Position numbers and translations under genes: made by a program. This document shows, piece by piece, positions 7,421 to 14,653 of a stretch of 47,215 bases of DNA. The DNA comes from JAQVEM01 sp964556165 (lineage in GTDB: Bacteria > Actinomycetota > Humimicrobiia > Humimicrobiales > Humimicrobiaceae): contig CAZKVH010000012.1 of the NCBI GenBank assembly GCA_964556165.1, positions 1 through 47,215 on the forward strand, read 5' to 3'. Within the stretch, counting starts at the first letter, position 1, and the number at the start of each line of letters is the position of its first letter. Below the pieces are notes generated by a model, which was not told the DNA's origin, searched no databases, and saw only the letters and a program-made list of their open reading frames with translations.

Positions 7421-8653
7421 ATGAATTTCAAAAAAAAGCTCCAATTAATCCCTGTTTTCATTACCATAATATCTATTGTTTTAGTGTCTCTGTCCCTGCA
7501 ATGCGCAGCTGGAGGAGAAGCACCAGAAGTAGAACTTGAGATTTATGATGGGCCTGATTTTTCTGAATCCGAAAACATGTGTTACTACAGAATAGAAGCA
7601 ATCGTTAGCGGTGAACCTGAACCTGAAGTTAAGTTTAGCAGCGATGATAATGTAAGAAATATCGGCTCTGATAAAGTCGAAGTAGGAGTAGAAGTTGGTG
7701 ATTCCTACAATCTCAAAGTTACTGCTAACAATTCAGAAGGTACAGCCACTACTTCTATTGTTCTTTCAGGCGAGTGCGGTAAAGAAGTAGTTCAAGAAGA
7801 TGTAGAGGAAGAGGAAGAAGAGACTCCTGAAGAGGAGGAAGAGGAAGCAACCTCCGAGGAAGAAGAAGAAGAAACCACTGCAGTAGCGCCTACCATATCT
7901 CTTGAAATATATGAAGGTCCTACTCCTGCTGACGTTATATGTTTTTACAGGGTAAAGGCATCAGTCACAGGAACTCCGAGCCCAACAGTCACCTGGAGCA
8001 AAGATGACAGCCATGGTGCATGGGGGACCAAAAAAGCTCAGGTCAATCTTTATAGCCCAGCAGAGACTTATACTCTTACCGCTACTGCTAAAAATTCTGC
8101 AGGAGAAGACTCCGATTCAATCAGCTTAAGCTGGGGTTGTGCGCCTTTAGTTACTGAACATACAGAAAATTTTCATCCTTCAATTTACGGTACAGTAGGT
8201 TCAGGCGGAGGAGTAACAACAGATGGAATAGCTTTTGGTGACTCAGCAGTAAATACAGATTGGAGAGGTCTATTTGCATTTGATGTAAGCTCGCTTGACG
8301 GAAAAGAAATAACAAGCGCAAAGTTAAAATTAACAGGTCCTGACTATTATAGTGTCTGCGACTTTAAAGGAAATATTTATATCTTCTATAATGATTTTCT
8401 GCCCACTCTGGACGCCGCTGATTATCTTCCTTCTGGAGCTTACGGAACTCCACATGTTTTCTCATACAACACAGACCCTCTGGAGTTTTCAACTGATTTC
8501 CTGAAAGATAAGGTTATAGAAAGGGCAGCCAGTGGCGAAGAACTCCAGTTTATTATAGGTTATGAAAGTGCTGTAACAGATGGTGAAGGAGATTCTGAAG
8601 GTAGGGCTTACTACGCAAATGATATCACCTTAACTGTTAAATATCTTGAATGA
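7421..8653 (+). CDS. Exported surface protein: two Ig-like repeats, acidic linker, CBM96-like domain
   Basis: The 410-aa protein has a hydrophobic N-terminal signal ending SLSLQC (Cys28); Gln at -1 makes the lipobox non-canonical. Two homologous Ig-like repeats follow (about residues 35-119 and 157-243), sharing LEIY-GP, Y-R-(E/K)A and a cysteine near each end (Cys54/Cys119 in the first), suggesting one disulfide per repeat. Between them residues 129-153 are three blocks of six Glu separated by TP and ATS. The last 165 residues carry GLFAFDVSSLDGKEITSAKL, typical of DNRLRE/CBM96 modules. ATG 7421 follows AGAGGTG. It is a paralogue of the truncated protein at the left edge. It probably binds an extracellular ligand or glycan. 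Confidence 0.85.
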   Translation: MNFKKKLQLIPVFITIISIVLVSLSLQCAAGGEAPEVELEIYDGPDFSESENMCYYRIEAIVSGEPEPEVKFSSDDNVRNIGSDKVEVGVEVGDSYNLKVTANNSEGTATTSIVLSGECGKEVVQEDVEEEEEETPEEEEEEATSEEEEEETTAVAPTISLEIYEGPTPADVICFYRVKASVTGTPSPTVTWSKDDSHGAWGTKKAQVNLYSPAETYTLTATAKNSAGEDSDSISLSWGCAPLVTEHTENFHPSIYGTVGSGGGVTTDGIAFGDSAVNTDWRGLFAFDVSSLDGKEITSAKLKLTGPDYYSVCDFKGNIYIFYNDFLPTLDAADYLPSGAYGTPHVFSYNTDPLEFSTDFLKDKVIERAASGEELQFIIGYESAVTDGEGDSEGRAYYANDITLTVKYLE

Positions 8654-8875
8654 TTGATTGAGATAGCATTTTTTCTGTAAAGATCTTTGGCTTAATTGCT
8701 ATACAGCCCATAAAATGATTATAAATTCATGGGATAAAAAAACATCTGGGTATTTACATTTATTTTAGAAGAAAAATATCCACCCTCAAATATTTTATCC
8801 TAAAGGACAAAATATAAACTATATAAATTAGTTCTTTATAACAATCTCATTACTGCCGGTAGAATTATTTTGGCG

Positions 8876-9220
8876 TTACTTAGCACCAAACTCTTCCATT
8901 GCATCGTATAAATAATTCAGGTAAGTTGCAACCGGGCCTCCGCCCATCATAACAGCCAGGGCAGCAACTTCAACGAGCTCTTTTTTTGTTACGCCTTTTT
9001 CTATGGCATCCTTGGCATGAAAGGCTACGCAATAATGACATCGCAGAACAAGAGCCATCCCGACAAGTATCAACTCTTTAACTTTCGGTGAAATATTTCC
9101 CTCTTTTTTTGCTTCTGCCATAAATTTACCAAAAGAAGCCATAAATTCAGGGCTATCCTCACCCAGGCTTTGTAGAGTTTTACCTGTATCATTGACCATG
9201 TCTTTAGAACTTTCTGCCAT
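8876..9220 (-). CDS. Carboxymuconolactone decarboxylase / AhpD-like family protein
   Basis: The 114-aa all-helical protein contains RCHYCVAFHAKDAIEKG, with Cys61, Cys64 and His68 forming the redox CxxC-x3-H site of AhpD-like proteins. These act as thiol peroxidase partners or simple disulfide reductants. Length and the following VEVAALAVMMGGGP block are normal for the family. ATG 9220 has an AAGGAGGG ribosome binding site. It is a monocistronic unit with a good promoter (9263-9291) and a palindrome at the expected transcription start, so it is likely controlled by a repressor. A role in oxidative or sulfur stress is plausible but not shown. Confidence 0.88.
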   Translation of the reverse strand: MAESSKDMVNDTGKTLQSLGEDSPEFMASFGKFMAEAKKEGNISPKVKELILVGMALVLRCHYCVAFHAKDAIEKGVTKKELVEVAALAVMMGGGPVATYLNYLYDAMEEFGAK

Positions 9221-9252
9221 TTCTTACCCTCCTTCACTTTAATAATGCTTAA

Positions 9253-9262
9253 ACCCTAGGGT
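9253..9262. promoter_or_regulatory. Palindromic operator candidate ACCCTAGGGT
   Basis: A perfect 10-bp palindrome directly downstream of the -10 box, covering the expected transcription start of the AhpD-like gene. It is by far the most G/C-dense stretch in this AT-rich spacer. Short CCC-GGG palindromes of this kind occur in operators of the CsoR/CstR and Rrf2 families; which regulator binds here is unknown. Confidence 0.5.
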
Positions 9263-9291
9263 ATTATATTAAACCATATAAACTATTTCAA
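9263..9291 (-). promoter_or_regulatory. Promoter of the AhpD-like gene
   Basis: On the minus strand TTGAAA (9291-9286), a 17-base spacer and TATAAT (9268-9263) form a near-consensus sigma-70-type promoter. Transcription would start near 9256, about 36 bases before the ATG at 9220. Confidence 0.7.
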
Positions 9292-9419
9292 CTAAATTTT
9301 ATATCCAGAATAAAGTATTTTTTAATTCTATAGAAAACCATCGGAAGAAACAGCTTTATTTAGGTTCATAAGTATCCTAAAATATATCTTCATTGAATGT
9401 TTATTTCAAAAGGAAATTT

Positions 9420-10022
9420 ATGGACTCTTCACAGATAATTGATTTACTTACAAAATATGGATACGCGGTAATATTTCTGCTTGTTATAATCGAAGGACCT
9501 ATGGTTACAATTATATCATCTTTCCTTGCAGCATCAGGATACCTTAATCTATTTATTCTCTACCCTTTAATTGTAACTGCCGATCTTTTCGCAGATGTTT
9601 TATGGTATTTCGTGGGATATCTTGGAAGAAAAAATATCGTCAATCGATGGGGTAGATTTTTGGGGTTGACTCCAGATAAAATTGCTGGATTTGAAAAATT
9701 AAATAATAAATTTAAAGAAAGCCAGGGCAAAATATTATTCACCGCAAAAATCACTCATATAATAGGTTTTCCTTTCCTTATTGCTGCTGGAATCTTCCAC
9801 ATAGATATAAAAAAGTTTGTATGGTTTAATTTTCTGGCTACCATACCCAAAGTTATTTTTTTTATGATTCTGGGCTATTATTTTGGCGAGGCAAGCGAAA
9901 TAATTACCAAATACCTTGGATACGGTACATTTATCGGGACAGCATTATTAATTCTCTCACTCGTATCATATATATTAATTCAGAAATTTTCCAAAAAGTT
10001 TTTTAAAAAATATGAACCATAA
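9420..10022 (+). CDS. DedA family membrane protein (SNARE-associated/VTT fold)
   Basis: DedA proteins are polytopic membrane proteins linked to lipid-carrier or phospholipid flipping and envelope homeostasis. The 200-aa protein shows the re-entrant-loop pattern VIIEGPMVTIISSFLAASGY, then ADLFADVLWYFVGYLGRK and AKITHIIGFPFLIAAGI, followed by two C-terminal helices. I use ATG 9420, with AAAAGGA about five bases upstream, rather than the TTG at 9393. The GT4 glycosyltransferase gene starts inside its last codons (11-base overlap), so the pair is translationally coupled and may work on the same lipid-linked substrate. Confidence 0.88.
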   Translation: MDSSQIIDLLTKYGYAVIFLLVIIEGPMVTIISSFLAASGYLNLFILYPLIVTADLFADVLWYFVGYLGRKNIVNRWGRFLGLTPDKIAGFEKLNNKFKESQGKILFTAKITHIIGFPFLIAAGIFHIDIKKFVWFNFLATIPKVIFFMILGYYFGEASEIITKYLGYGTFIGTALLILSLVSYILIQKFSKKFFKKYEP

Positions 10023-11199
10023 ACTAAGAATATTATTTGCCCTGGAAAGCTATCCACCTGAAATTACGGGGTCTGGAATCGCGACCATACGTCTTGTCAG
10101 GAGCCTTGCAAAAAGAGGACATAAAATTGCAGTGGTCTGTCCCGGGAAAAAACTAATCGGAGAACAAACCAGGGAAGGTCGTATAATCGTTTATAGAATA
10201 AGCTCACTTCCAGTCATATTTCATAAAGAATTCAGATTCTCCCCATTTGCTTTTATTAACACTGGAAAATTCTTTAAAAAATTTAATCCCGACATAATAC
10301 ACATAGAAGACCACCTGTTTACAGCGAGAGCAGCTGTAAGATTTGCCAGAAAAAATAATATCAAAATAATAGGAACCAATCATTTTACTCCTTATAACTG
10401 GCTATATAATTTAAACCTTCCGGATGGTACTTTTATCTATAAAATAGTAAAAAAAATACTCTGGAATTACTTCTTAAATTTATTTAACAAAATAGATGTC
10501 ATAACAGTACCATCCCTCTATGCCAGAAAAATATTAAAAAATTCAGGGATAAAAAAACCGGTAAAAGTAATTTCAAATGGACTTGAACTAAAAGAATTTA
10601 AAAAGACCACTCCAGAAGATGAAACCCTATCCAAATACAAAATTGACAGTAAAAAAATAATTCTCCTTTCTGCAAGCAGGCTTGACAAAGAAAAGAGAGT
10701 CGACCTTCTTATAAATGCTATTTGCAAGATAAAAGACAGGGCATATTTCCATCTTATTATAACTGGTAGAGGAAAGGAAAAAGAAAAATTAAAAAAAATA
10801 ACCATGGATAAAGGTCTCTCCGGTCTGGTGACATTCACCGATTTTATTACAAAGATAGATCTAAGAAATCTTTACCATGCAAGTGATATTTTCCTGACTG
10901 CAAGCGAAGTAGAACTACAGGGTTTGTCAATAATGGAGGCAATGGCCTGTGGTTTGCCTGTAATTGGAGCAAAATCAATGGCTATACCTGAACTGGTAAA
11001 AGATGGTATAAATGGTTATCTTTTTGAGCCAGGTAATGAAAAAGATGCAGCCAAAAAAATCCTTAAACTCATATCAAATAAAAAATTGAGGGAAAAAATG
11101 TCTGAAAATAGCCTTAATTTAATCAACAAACATGATATCGAATTAACCTTAGAAGAGTATGAAAAAATATACTACCGCTTGTTACCTACCAAAAATTAG
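10012..11199 (+). CDS. Family GT4 glycosyltransferase
   Basis: The 395-aa GT-B fold enzyme has an N-terminal acceptor domain (SGIATIRLVRSLAKRGH, a glycine-rich loop) and a C-terminal nucleotide-sugar domain with SASRLDKEKRVDLLI. The retaining GT4 signature ELQGLSIMEAMACGLPVI contains the E-x7-E pair. It resembles membrane-lipid or phosphatidylinositol mannosyl/glucosyltransferases, but the acceptor cannot be deduced. It overlaps dedA by 11 bases at its start. At its end it converges on the GNAT-like gene with overlapping stop codons at 11196-11199. Confidence 0.88.
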   Translation: MNHKLRILFALESYPPEITGSGIATIRLVRSLAKRGHKIAVVCPGKKLIGEQTREGRIIVYRISSLPVIFHKEFRFSPFAFINTGKFFKKFNPDIIHIEDHLFTARAAVRFARKNNIKIIGTNHFTPYNWLYNLNLPDGTFIYKIVKKILWNYFLNLFNKIDVITVPSLYARKILKNSGIKKPVKVISNGLELKEFKKTTPEDETLSKYKIDSKKIILLSASRLDKEKRVDLLINAICKIKDRAYFHLIITGRGKEKEKLKKITMDKGLSGLVTFTDFITKIDLRNLYHASDIFLTASEVELQGLSIMEAMACGLPVIGAKSMAIPELVKDGINGYLFEPGNEKDAAKKILKLISNKKLREKMSENSLNLINKHDIELTLEEYEKIYYRLLPTKN

Positions 11200-12458
11200 A
11201 TATCAATATCATAAACTCTCCATGTAAAAGCAACCTTCCCCAATTTGAAAATAGGATTTATAATATCCAGATTTATATCGGCAAGCTGCGAGCCGGAGGC
11301 ATATTTGAACCCATGACTGACCGCGCTCTTGCTGATTTTATAAAATACCCTGGATTCTATGCCTGCTCTCCTGTAGCCCTTTTGAACTCCCAGCAGCAGA
11401 ACTCTCAGTCTCGTGAAACCTTTTGCCTTAATTTTTCTCTTAATTCGATTATAAATTTTAATATCCCGGCTCAAATCTTTCGGGTTAAAAAATTGCCCTG
11501 ACGGCATATATGGCCACTTTCTGTCAAAAGCTTCTATTTCTTCATTTATATCAGGGATATTAACAGAAAGTCCTATGGGCTTACCGTCCTTTTCTATCAT
11601 AAAAACCAGACCTTCCATTGATACTGCCTTTATACTCATAGCAAGGTAATTGAATTCCGCGTCAGTTATCCTTACCTGTTGCGGGTGATTCTCACTATCC
11701 CAGAGGTCATTATAAAGTTTCTTTATTTTCTCCATTTCATTTTTATAATCTCTAAATTTTACTTCTCTTATTTTTATACTATCCTGAACTCCTTTTTTTC
11801 TGCTTGCAACTTTATCCAGAACTTTCTCAATCCTGTCCATATACTGCCTGGAAATAATTTCGTCAGTAACCACACTATACCAGTCATTTTTCTTAACCAA
11901 TCCATACTTTTCAAAAAAGTCTTTATAGTATGGAGCGTTGTAAGGCTCCATAAAATAAGGTTTGTTCTCAAAACCGCTTATTAGTAATCCAACCTCACCT
12001 GCTGCATTAAATTTTGCAGGACCAATAACCTTACTGCATCCGTTAGCTTTAAGATAACCTATAGCAGCATCAATTAACATTTCCGCAACATGCCTGTTTT
12101 CAATAGACTCAAACAATCCAAACCAGCCAATATTATTCCCATACTTACGGTTATAATTATAATTGATAAAAGCTATTATCCTTCCTGCAGGTTTATCATT
12201 ATCATCTACAATAAAAAATTTAATCCGAGCATGTTCAAAAAAAGGGTTCCTGCCAATGACTCCGGGTATGCTGATAGATGCTGGGTTAAGATATTCGACT
12301 TCCTGAATGAAAAGAGGATTTATTTTATGAGATTCCTTGCTTTTATACCAGCCTATATAATAAGGGACGATCACGAACTCTTTCAGCCTTTTTAGATTTA
12401 TATTATTAATAGAGCCTGGCTTATATTCTCCAGTTTCCCTCAAATTATATTTGTGCAT
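11196..12458 (-). CDS. GNAT-fold protein, probable double acetyltransferase-like domain
   Basis: The 420-aa protein matches a widespread but uncharacterised GNAT-superfamily group of about 370-420 aa. The central part has RIIAFINYNYN, then NIGWFGLFES, CSKVIGPAKFNAAGEVGLLI and the pattern PYYKDFFEKYGLVKKNDWYSV. The C-terminal half has a second acyl-CoA-fold-like section with VLLLGVQKGYRRAGIESRVFY, whose QKGYRRAGI resembles the GNAT Q/R-x-x-G-x-G/A pyrophosphate loop. The substrate is unknown. ATG 12458 is preceded by a promoter at 12497-12525. It is transcribed divergently from the thiamine-binding protein gene. Confidence 0.72.
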   Translation of the reverse strand: MHKYNLRETGEYKPGSINNINLKRLKEFVIVPYYIGWYKSKESHKINPLFIQEVEYLNPASISIPGVIGRNPFFEHARIKFFIVDDNDKPAGRIIAFINYNYNRKYGNNIGWFGLFESIENRHVAEMLIDAAIGYLKANGCSKVIGPAKFNAAGEVGLLISGFENKPYFMEPYNAPYYKDFFEKYGLVKKNDWYSVVTDEIISRQYMDRIEKVLDKVASRKKGVQDSIKIREVKFRDYKNEMEKIKKLYNDLWDSENHPQQVRITDAEFNYLAMSIKAVSMEGLVFMIEKDGKPIGLSVNIPDINEEIEAFDRKWPYMPSGQFFNPKDLSRDIKIYNRIKRKIKAKGFTRLRVLLLGVQKGYRRAGIESRVFYKISKSAVSHGFKYASGSQLADINLDIINPIFKLGKVAFTWRVYDIDI

Positions 12459-12496
12459 GCTTTACTTAAAAAATAATCCTTATTACAAATAAAAGT

Positions 12497-12525
12497 ATTA
12501 TAATTAATATCTTTATAATAAACAA
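12497..12525 (-). promoter_or_regulatory. Promoter of the GNAT-like gene
   Basis: Minus-strand TTGTTT (12525-12520), 17-base spacer, TATAAT (12502-12497). The predicted start is about 32 bases upstream of the ATG at 12458. Confidence 0.55.
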
Positions 12526-12570
12526 TCAATAGCACAAATAAACTTATTGAAAATAATCTGAGCTAAAAAT

Positions 12571-12599
12571 AAAAAAATACCAGTTTAGAAAAGACTGGT
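12571..12599 (-). terminator. Orphan intrinsic terminator on the minus strand
   Basis: ACCAGT (12579-12584) pairs with ACTGGT (12594-12599) around a nine-base loop. On the minus strand this is followed by a T-run, complementary to A12571-A12577. No minus-strand gene ends here, so it may stop antisense transcription from the genes to the right before it reaches the GNAT promoter, or act as a leader attenuator. Confidence 0.6.
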
Positions 12600-12659
12600 T
12601 AATTCTTGACTTATGACCTATATTATTCTAAGAAGAACTTATCGGGTAAGGAGAATAAA

Positions 12660-12947
12660 ATGATAGCCTTGTTTACAATCTGGCCCTATGGCAAAGAAAA
12701 AAGCATGAGTAAAGATATAGCAGAAGTAATAAAATTGATAGAGAAAAGCGGGTTATCTTATGAGTTTCATTCAATGGGAACAAATATTGAAGGAGACTGG
12801 GACCGGGTAATAGATTTAATCAAAAAATGCCGGGAAAAATTACTGGAAACCAACAGTCGAATTGGAATATCAATACTGATTGATGAGAAAAAAGAAGCAA
12901 CCAATCAAATAGCCCACAAAATAAAATCAGTAAAAGAAAAATTATAA
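12660..12947 (+). CDS. MTH1187/YkoF-type thiamine-binding protein
   Basis: This small ferredoxin-like-fold family (DUF77) binds thiamine or a related pyrimidine compound. The 95-aa protein shows the typical pattern: start strand MIALFTIWPYG, SKDIAEVIKLIEKSGLSYEF, then HSMGTNIEGDWDRVIDLIKKC and a C-terminal strand RIGISILIDEKK. I start at ATG 12660 because AAGGAG lies seven bases upstream; the longer frame from 12606 adds residues outside the family. It is followed after 19 bases by an HD-domain gene, so the two form a likely operon. Confidence 0.85.
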   Translation: MIALFTIWPYGKEKSMSKDIAEVIKLIEKSGLSYEFHSMGTNIEGDWDRVIDLIKKCREKLLETNSRIGISILIDEKKEATNQIAHKIKSVKEKL

Positions 12948-12966
12948 ACTATAGGAGAATATTTAA

Positions 12967-13533
12967 ATGGAAAAACACCAGCCAACTTATGATGAGGCAA
13001 TATCCCTTCTTAAGGAATTCAATAAATCAGAGAGTTTGCTGAAGCATGCTTTTTCGGTTGAGGGCGCAATGAGATATATGGCAGCCAGAGCAGGAGAAGA
13101 TGAGGATAAATGGGGAATAGTAGGATTGATACATGACCTGGATTATGAACTTTTCCCTGAACTCCATTGCAAGAAAACAAAAGAAATATTAGAAGAGCGG
13201 GGCTGGCCGGAAGAGTACGTCCGGGCAGTTTTATCCCATGGATGGGGCATCTGTACCAATGTAAAGCCAGAAACCTTAATGGAAAAGACCCTTTATGCAG
13301 TAGATGAACTGACTGGCTTTATAACTGCCGTGGCACTGGTAAGACCATCAAAAAGCCTATCTGACCTTGAGGCAAAATCAGTCATAAAAAAATGGAAAGA
13401 GAAATCATTCGCTGCCAGTGTTAGCCGTTCGGTGATTGAAAAAGGCTCTGAAATGCTTGGAATGGATTTAAAAGAACTGATTACAGATGTAATCATGGGA
13501 ATGCGTAAAATAGCCGGCAGAATAGGTCTCTGA
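12967..13533 (+). CDS. HD-domain metal-dependent phosphohydrolase
   Basis: The 188-aa protein has the HD superfamily metal site in order: LLKHAFSVE, LIHDLDYE (the HD pair), AVLSHGWG and YAVDELTGF. This belongs to the HDIG-type predicted hydrolases found alone in many bacteria and thought to act on phosphorylated small molecules. No other domain is fused. ATG 12967 follows TAGGAGAAT. It lies 19 bases after the thiamine-binding protein gene; whether it acts in cofactor metabolism is unknown. Confidence 0.82.
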   Translation: MEKHQPTYDEAISLLKEFNKSESLLKHAFSVEGAMRYMAARAGEDEDKWGIVGLIHDLDYELFPELHCKKTKEILEERGWPEEYVRAVLSHGWGICTNVKPETLMEKTLYAVDELTGFITAVALVRPSKSLSDLEAKSVIKKWKEKSFAASVSRSVIEKGSEMLGMDLKELITDVIMGMRKIAGRIGL

Positions 13534-13587
13534 TAATTAGAATTTACTAAATACTAATTTTACTGTAGCATTAAATAAAACTATATT

Positions 13588-13624
13588 CTTTCTGTATTTA
13601 TATAACTACTTACTTTCTGTATTT
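13588..13624 (+). repeat. Two 12-base direct repeats upstream of the TspO/MBR gene
   Basis: CTTTCTGTATTT occurs at 13588-13599 and again at 13613-13624, start to start 25 bases, ending 32 bases before the ATG at 13657. The position is suitable for a regulator binding on nearly the same DNA face, but chance duplication in AT-rich DNA is possible. Confidence 0.35.
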
Positions 13625-13656
13625 TAATTTATAAATTAAAAATATAAGGAGGGAAT

Positions 13657-14426
13657 ATGCTTAGAAAGAGCAAAAAAATATCGTATGCGCTTCTTAACTT
13701 AATCGGATTCATAGCAGTAATCGCAGTAAATACCCTGGCGATGACTCTTCCTATAAATAATATAACAACGGGAGAGGTTTCGGACAAATACCCCAATTTA
13801 TTTGTACCTGCCGGTATAACATTTTCCATATGGGGAGTTATTTACTTGTTTCTCGCACTCTTTATCATATATCAGTTTGTAATAGCATTTAAGAAAAGCA
13901 CCGGCGAGAGGGGTATTTTTGAAAAGACAGGCCTGCTATTTTTTCTTTCGTGCATCTTTAATGTGTCCTGGATATTTGCATGGCATTACGGTATTGTATG
14001 GCTTTCACTTGCTATAATGATTTTACTCCTTATAACCCTTATAAGTATATATGTAAGACTCAGAACAGGCAGGGCAGGAATAAAAAATCATGAAAAGTTT
14101 TTTGTAAATATTCCTTTTAGTCTTTACCTGGGCTGGATTACCGTTGCAACAATTGCAAATGTGACCGCATTTCTTGTGGATATCAACTGGGATGGATTCG
14201 GCATAAGCGAACAGCTATGGGCTGTTATCCTGATCGCAGCAGCACTTATAATAACGCTTTTAACATTGCTTTCAAGAAATGATATATTTTACTCGCTTGT
14301 CGTTATCTGGGCTTTTACCGGTATTATCTTAAAGAGAATAGCAGATACAGGTACATCAGACAATGCCATAGTAATAACAAGTATTGCCAGTATAGCAATT
14401 TTAGCACTCTTGATTATCATCCAGCT
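13657..14426 (+). CDS. TspO/MBR family membrane protein, 3' end lost in assembly gap
   Basis: At least 256 residues are visible. The hallmark region is SDKYPNLFVPAGITFSIWG near residue 50, followed by paired hydrophobic helices, NVSWIFAWHYG and INWDGFGISEQLWAV; the Trp-rich pattern and long seven- to eight-helix form match the extended bacterial TspO/MBR proteins. Members bind tetrapyrroles or related ligands in membranes. ATG 13657 follows AAGGAGGG. The frame runs into the N-run at 14427, so the true stop is unknown; the protein is already near the expected length and probably ends just inside the gap. Confidence 0.82.
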
Positions 14427-14526
14427 NNNNNNNNNNNNNNNNNNNNNNNNNNNNNNNNNNNNNNNNNNNNNNNNNNNNNNNNNNNNNNNNNNNNNNNNNN
14501 NNNNNNNNNNNNNNNNNNNNNNNNNN
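14427..14526. other. Assembly gap of 100 N
   Basis: Exactly 100 N, the conventional size for a scaffold join of unknown length. It hides the end of the TspO/MBR gene and the sequence upstream of the second tRNA-Val. Confidence 0.98.
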
Positions 14527-14544
14527 CTGGTAAAATTGAGTTGT

Positions 14545-14622
14545 GGGTGGTTAGCTCAGACTGGTTAGAGCGCTGCGTTGACATCGCAGAGGTCATTGGT
14601 TCAAATCCAATACTACCCACCA
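14545..14622 (+). tRNA. tRNA-Val (anticodon GAC)
   Basis: A 78-base cloverleaf: acceptor GGGTGGT/ACTACCC with one G-T pair, D arm GCTC/GAGC with a loop one base longer than in the first tRNA-Val, fully paired anticodon stem CTGCG/CGCAG with loop TTGACAT (GAC, reads GUC/GUU), T arm ATTGG/CCAAT, discriminator A and encoded CCA. It is very similar in sequence to the tRNA at 7227. Confidence 0.93.
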
Positions 14623-14653
14623 TTCTAATTTAATTTCGGCGACGACTTTTACT

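Noticed and set aside
8707..8733. CCCAT...ATGGG hairpin after the surface-protein gene as terminator
   Set aside because: Only five pairs with a large loop and no T-tract on either strand at the right place.
13657..14568. TspO/MBR frame continued through the N-run to 14568
   Set aside because: The continuation after the Ns reads into tRNA sequence and the gap length is arbitrary, so the CDS is ended at 14426.
14417..14623. Minus-strand ORF beginning MVGSIGFEPMTSAMS
   Set aside because: It is the antisense translation of tRNA-Val(GAC) plus the N-run; this peptide is a well-known false gene from tRNA antisense.
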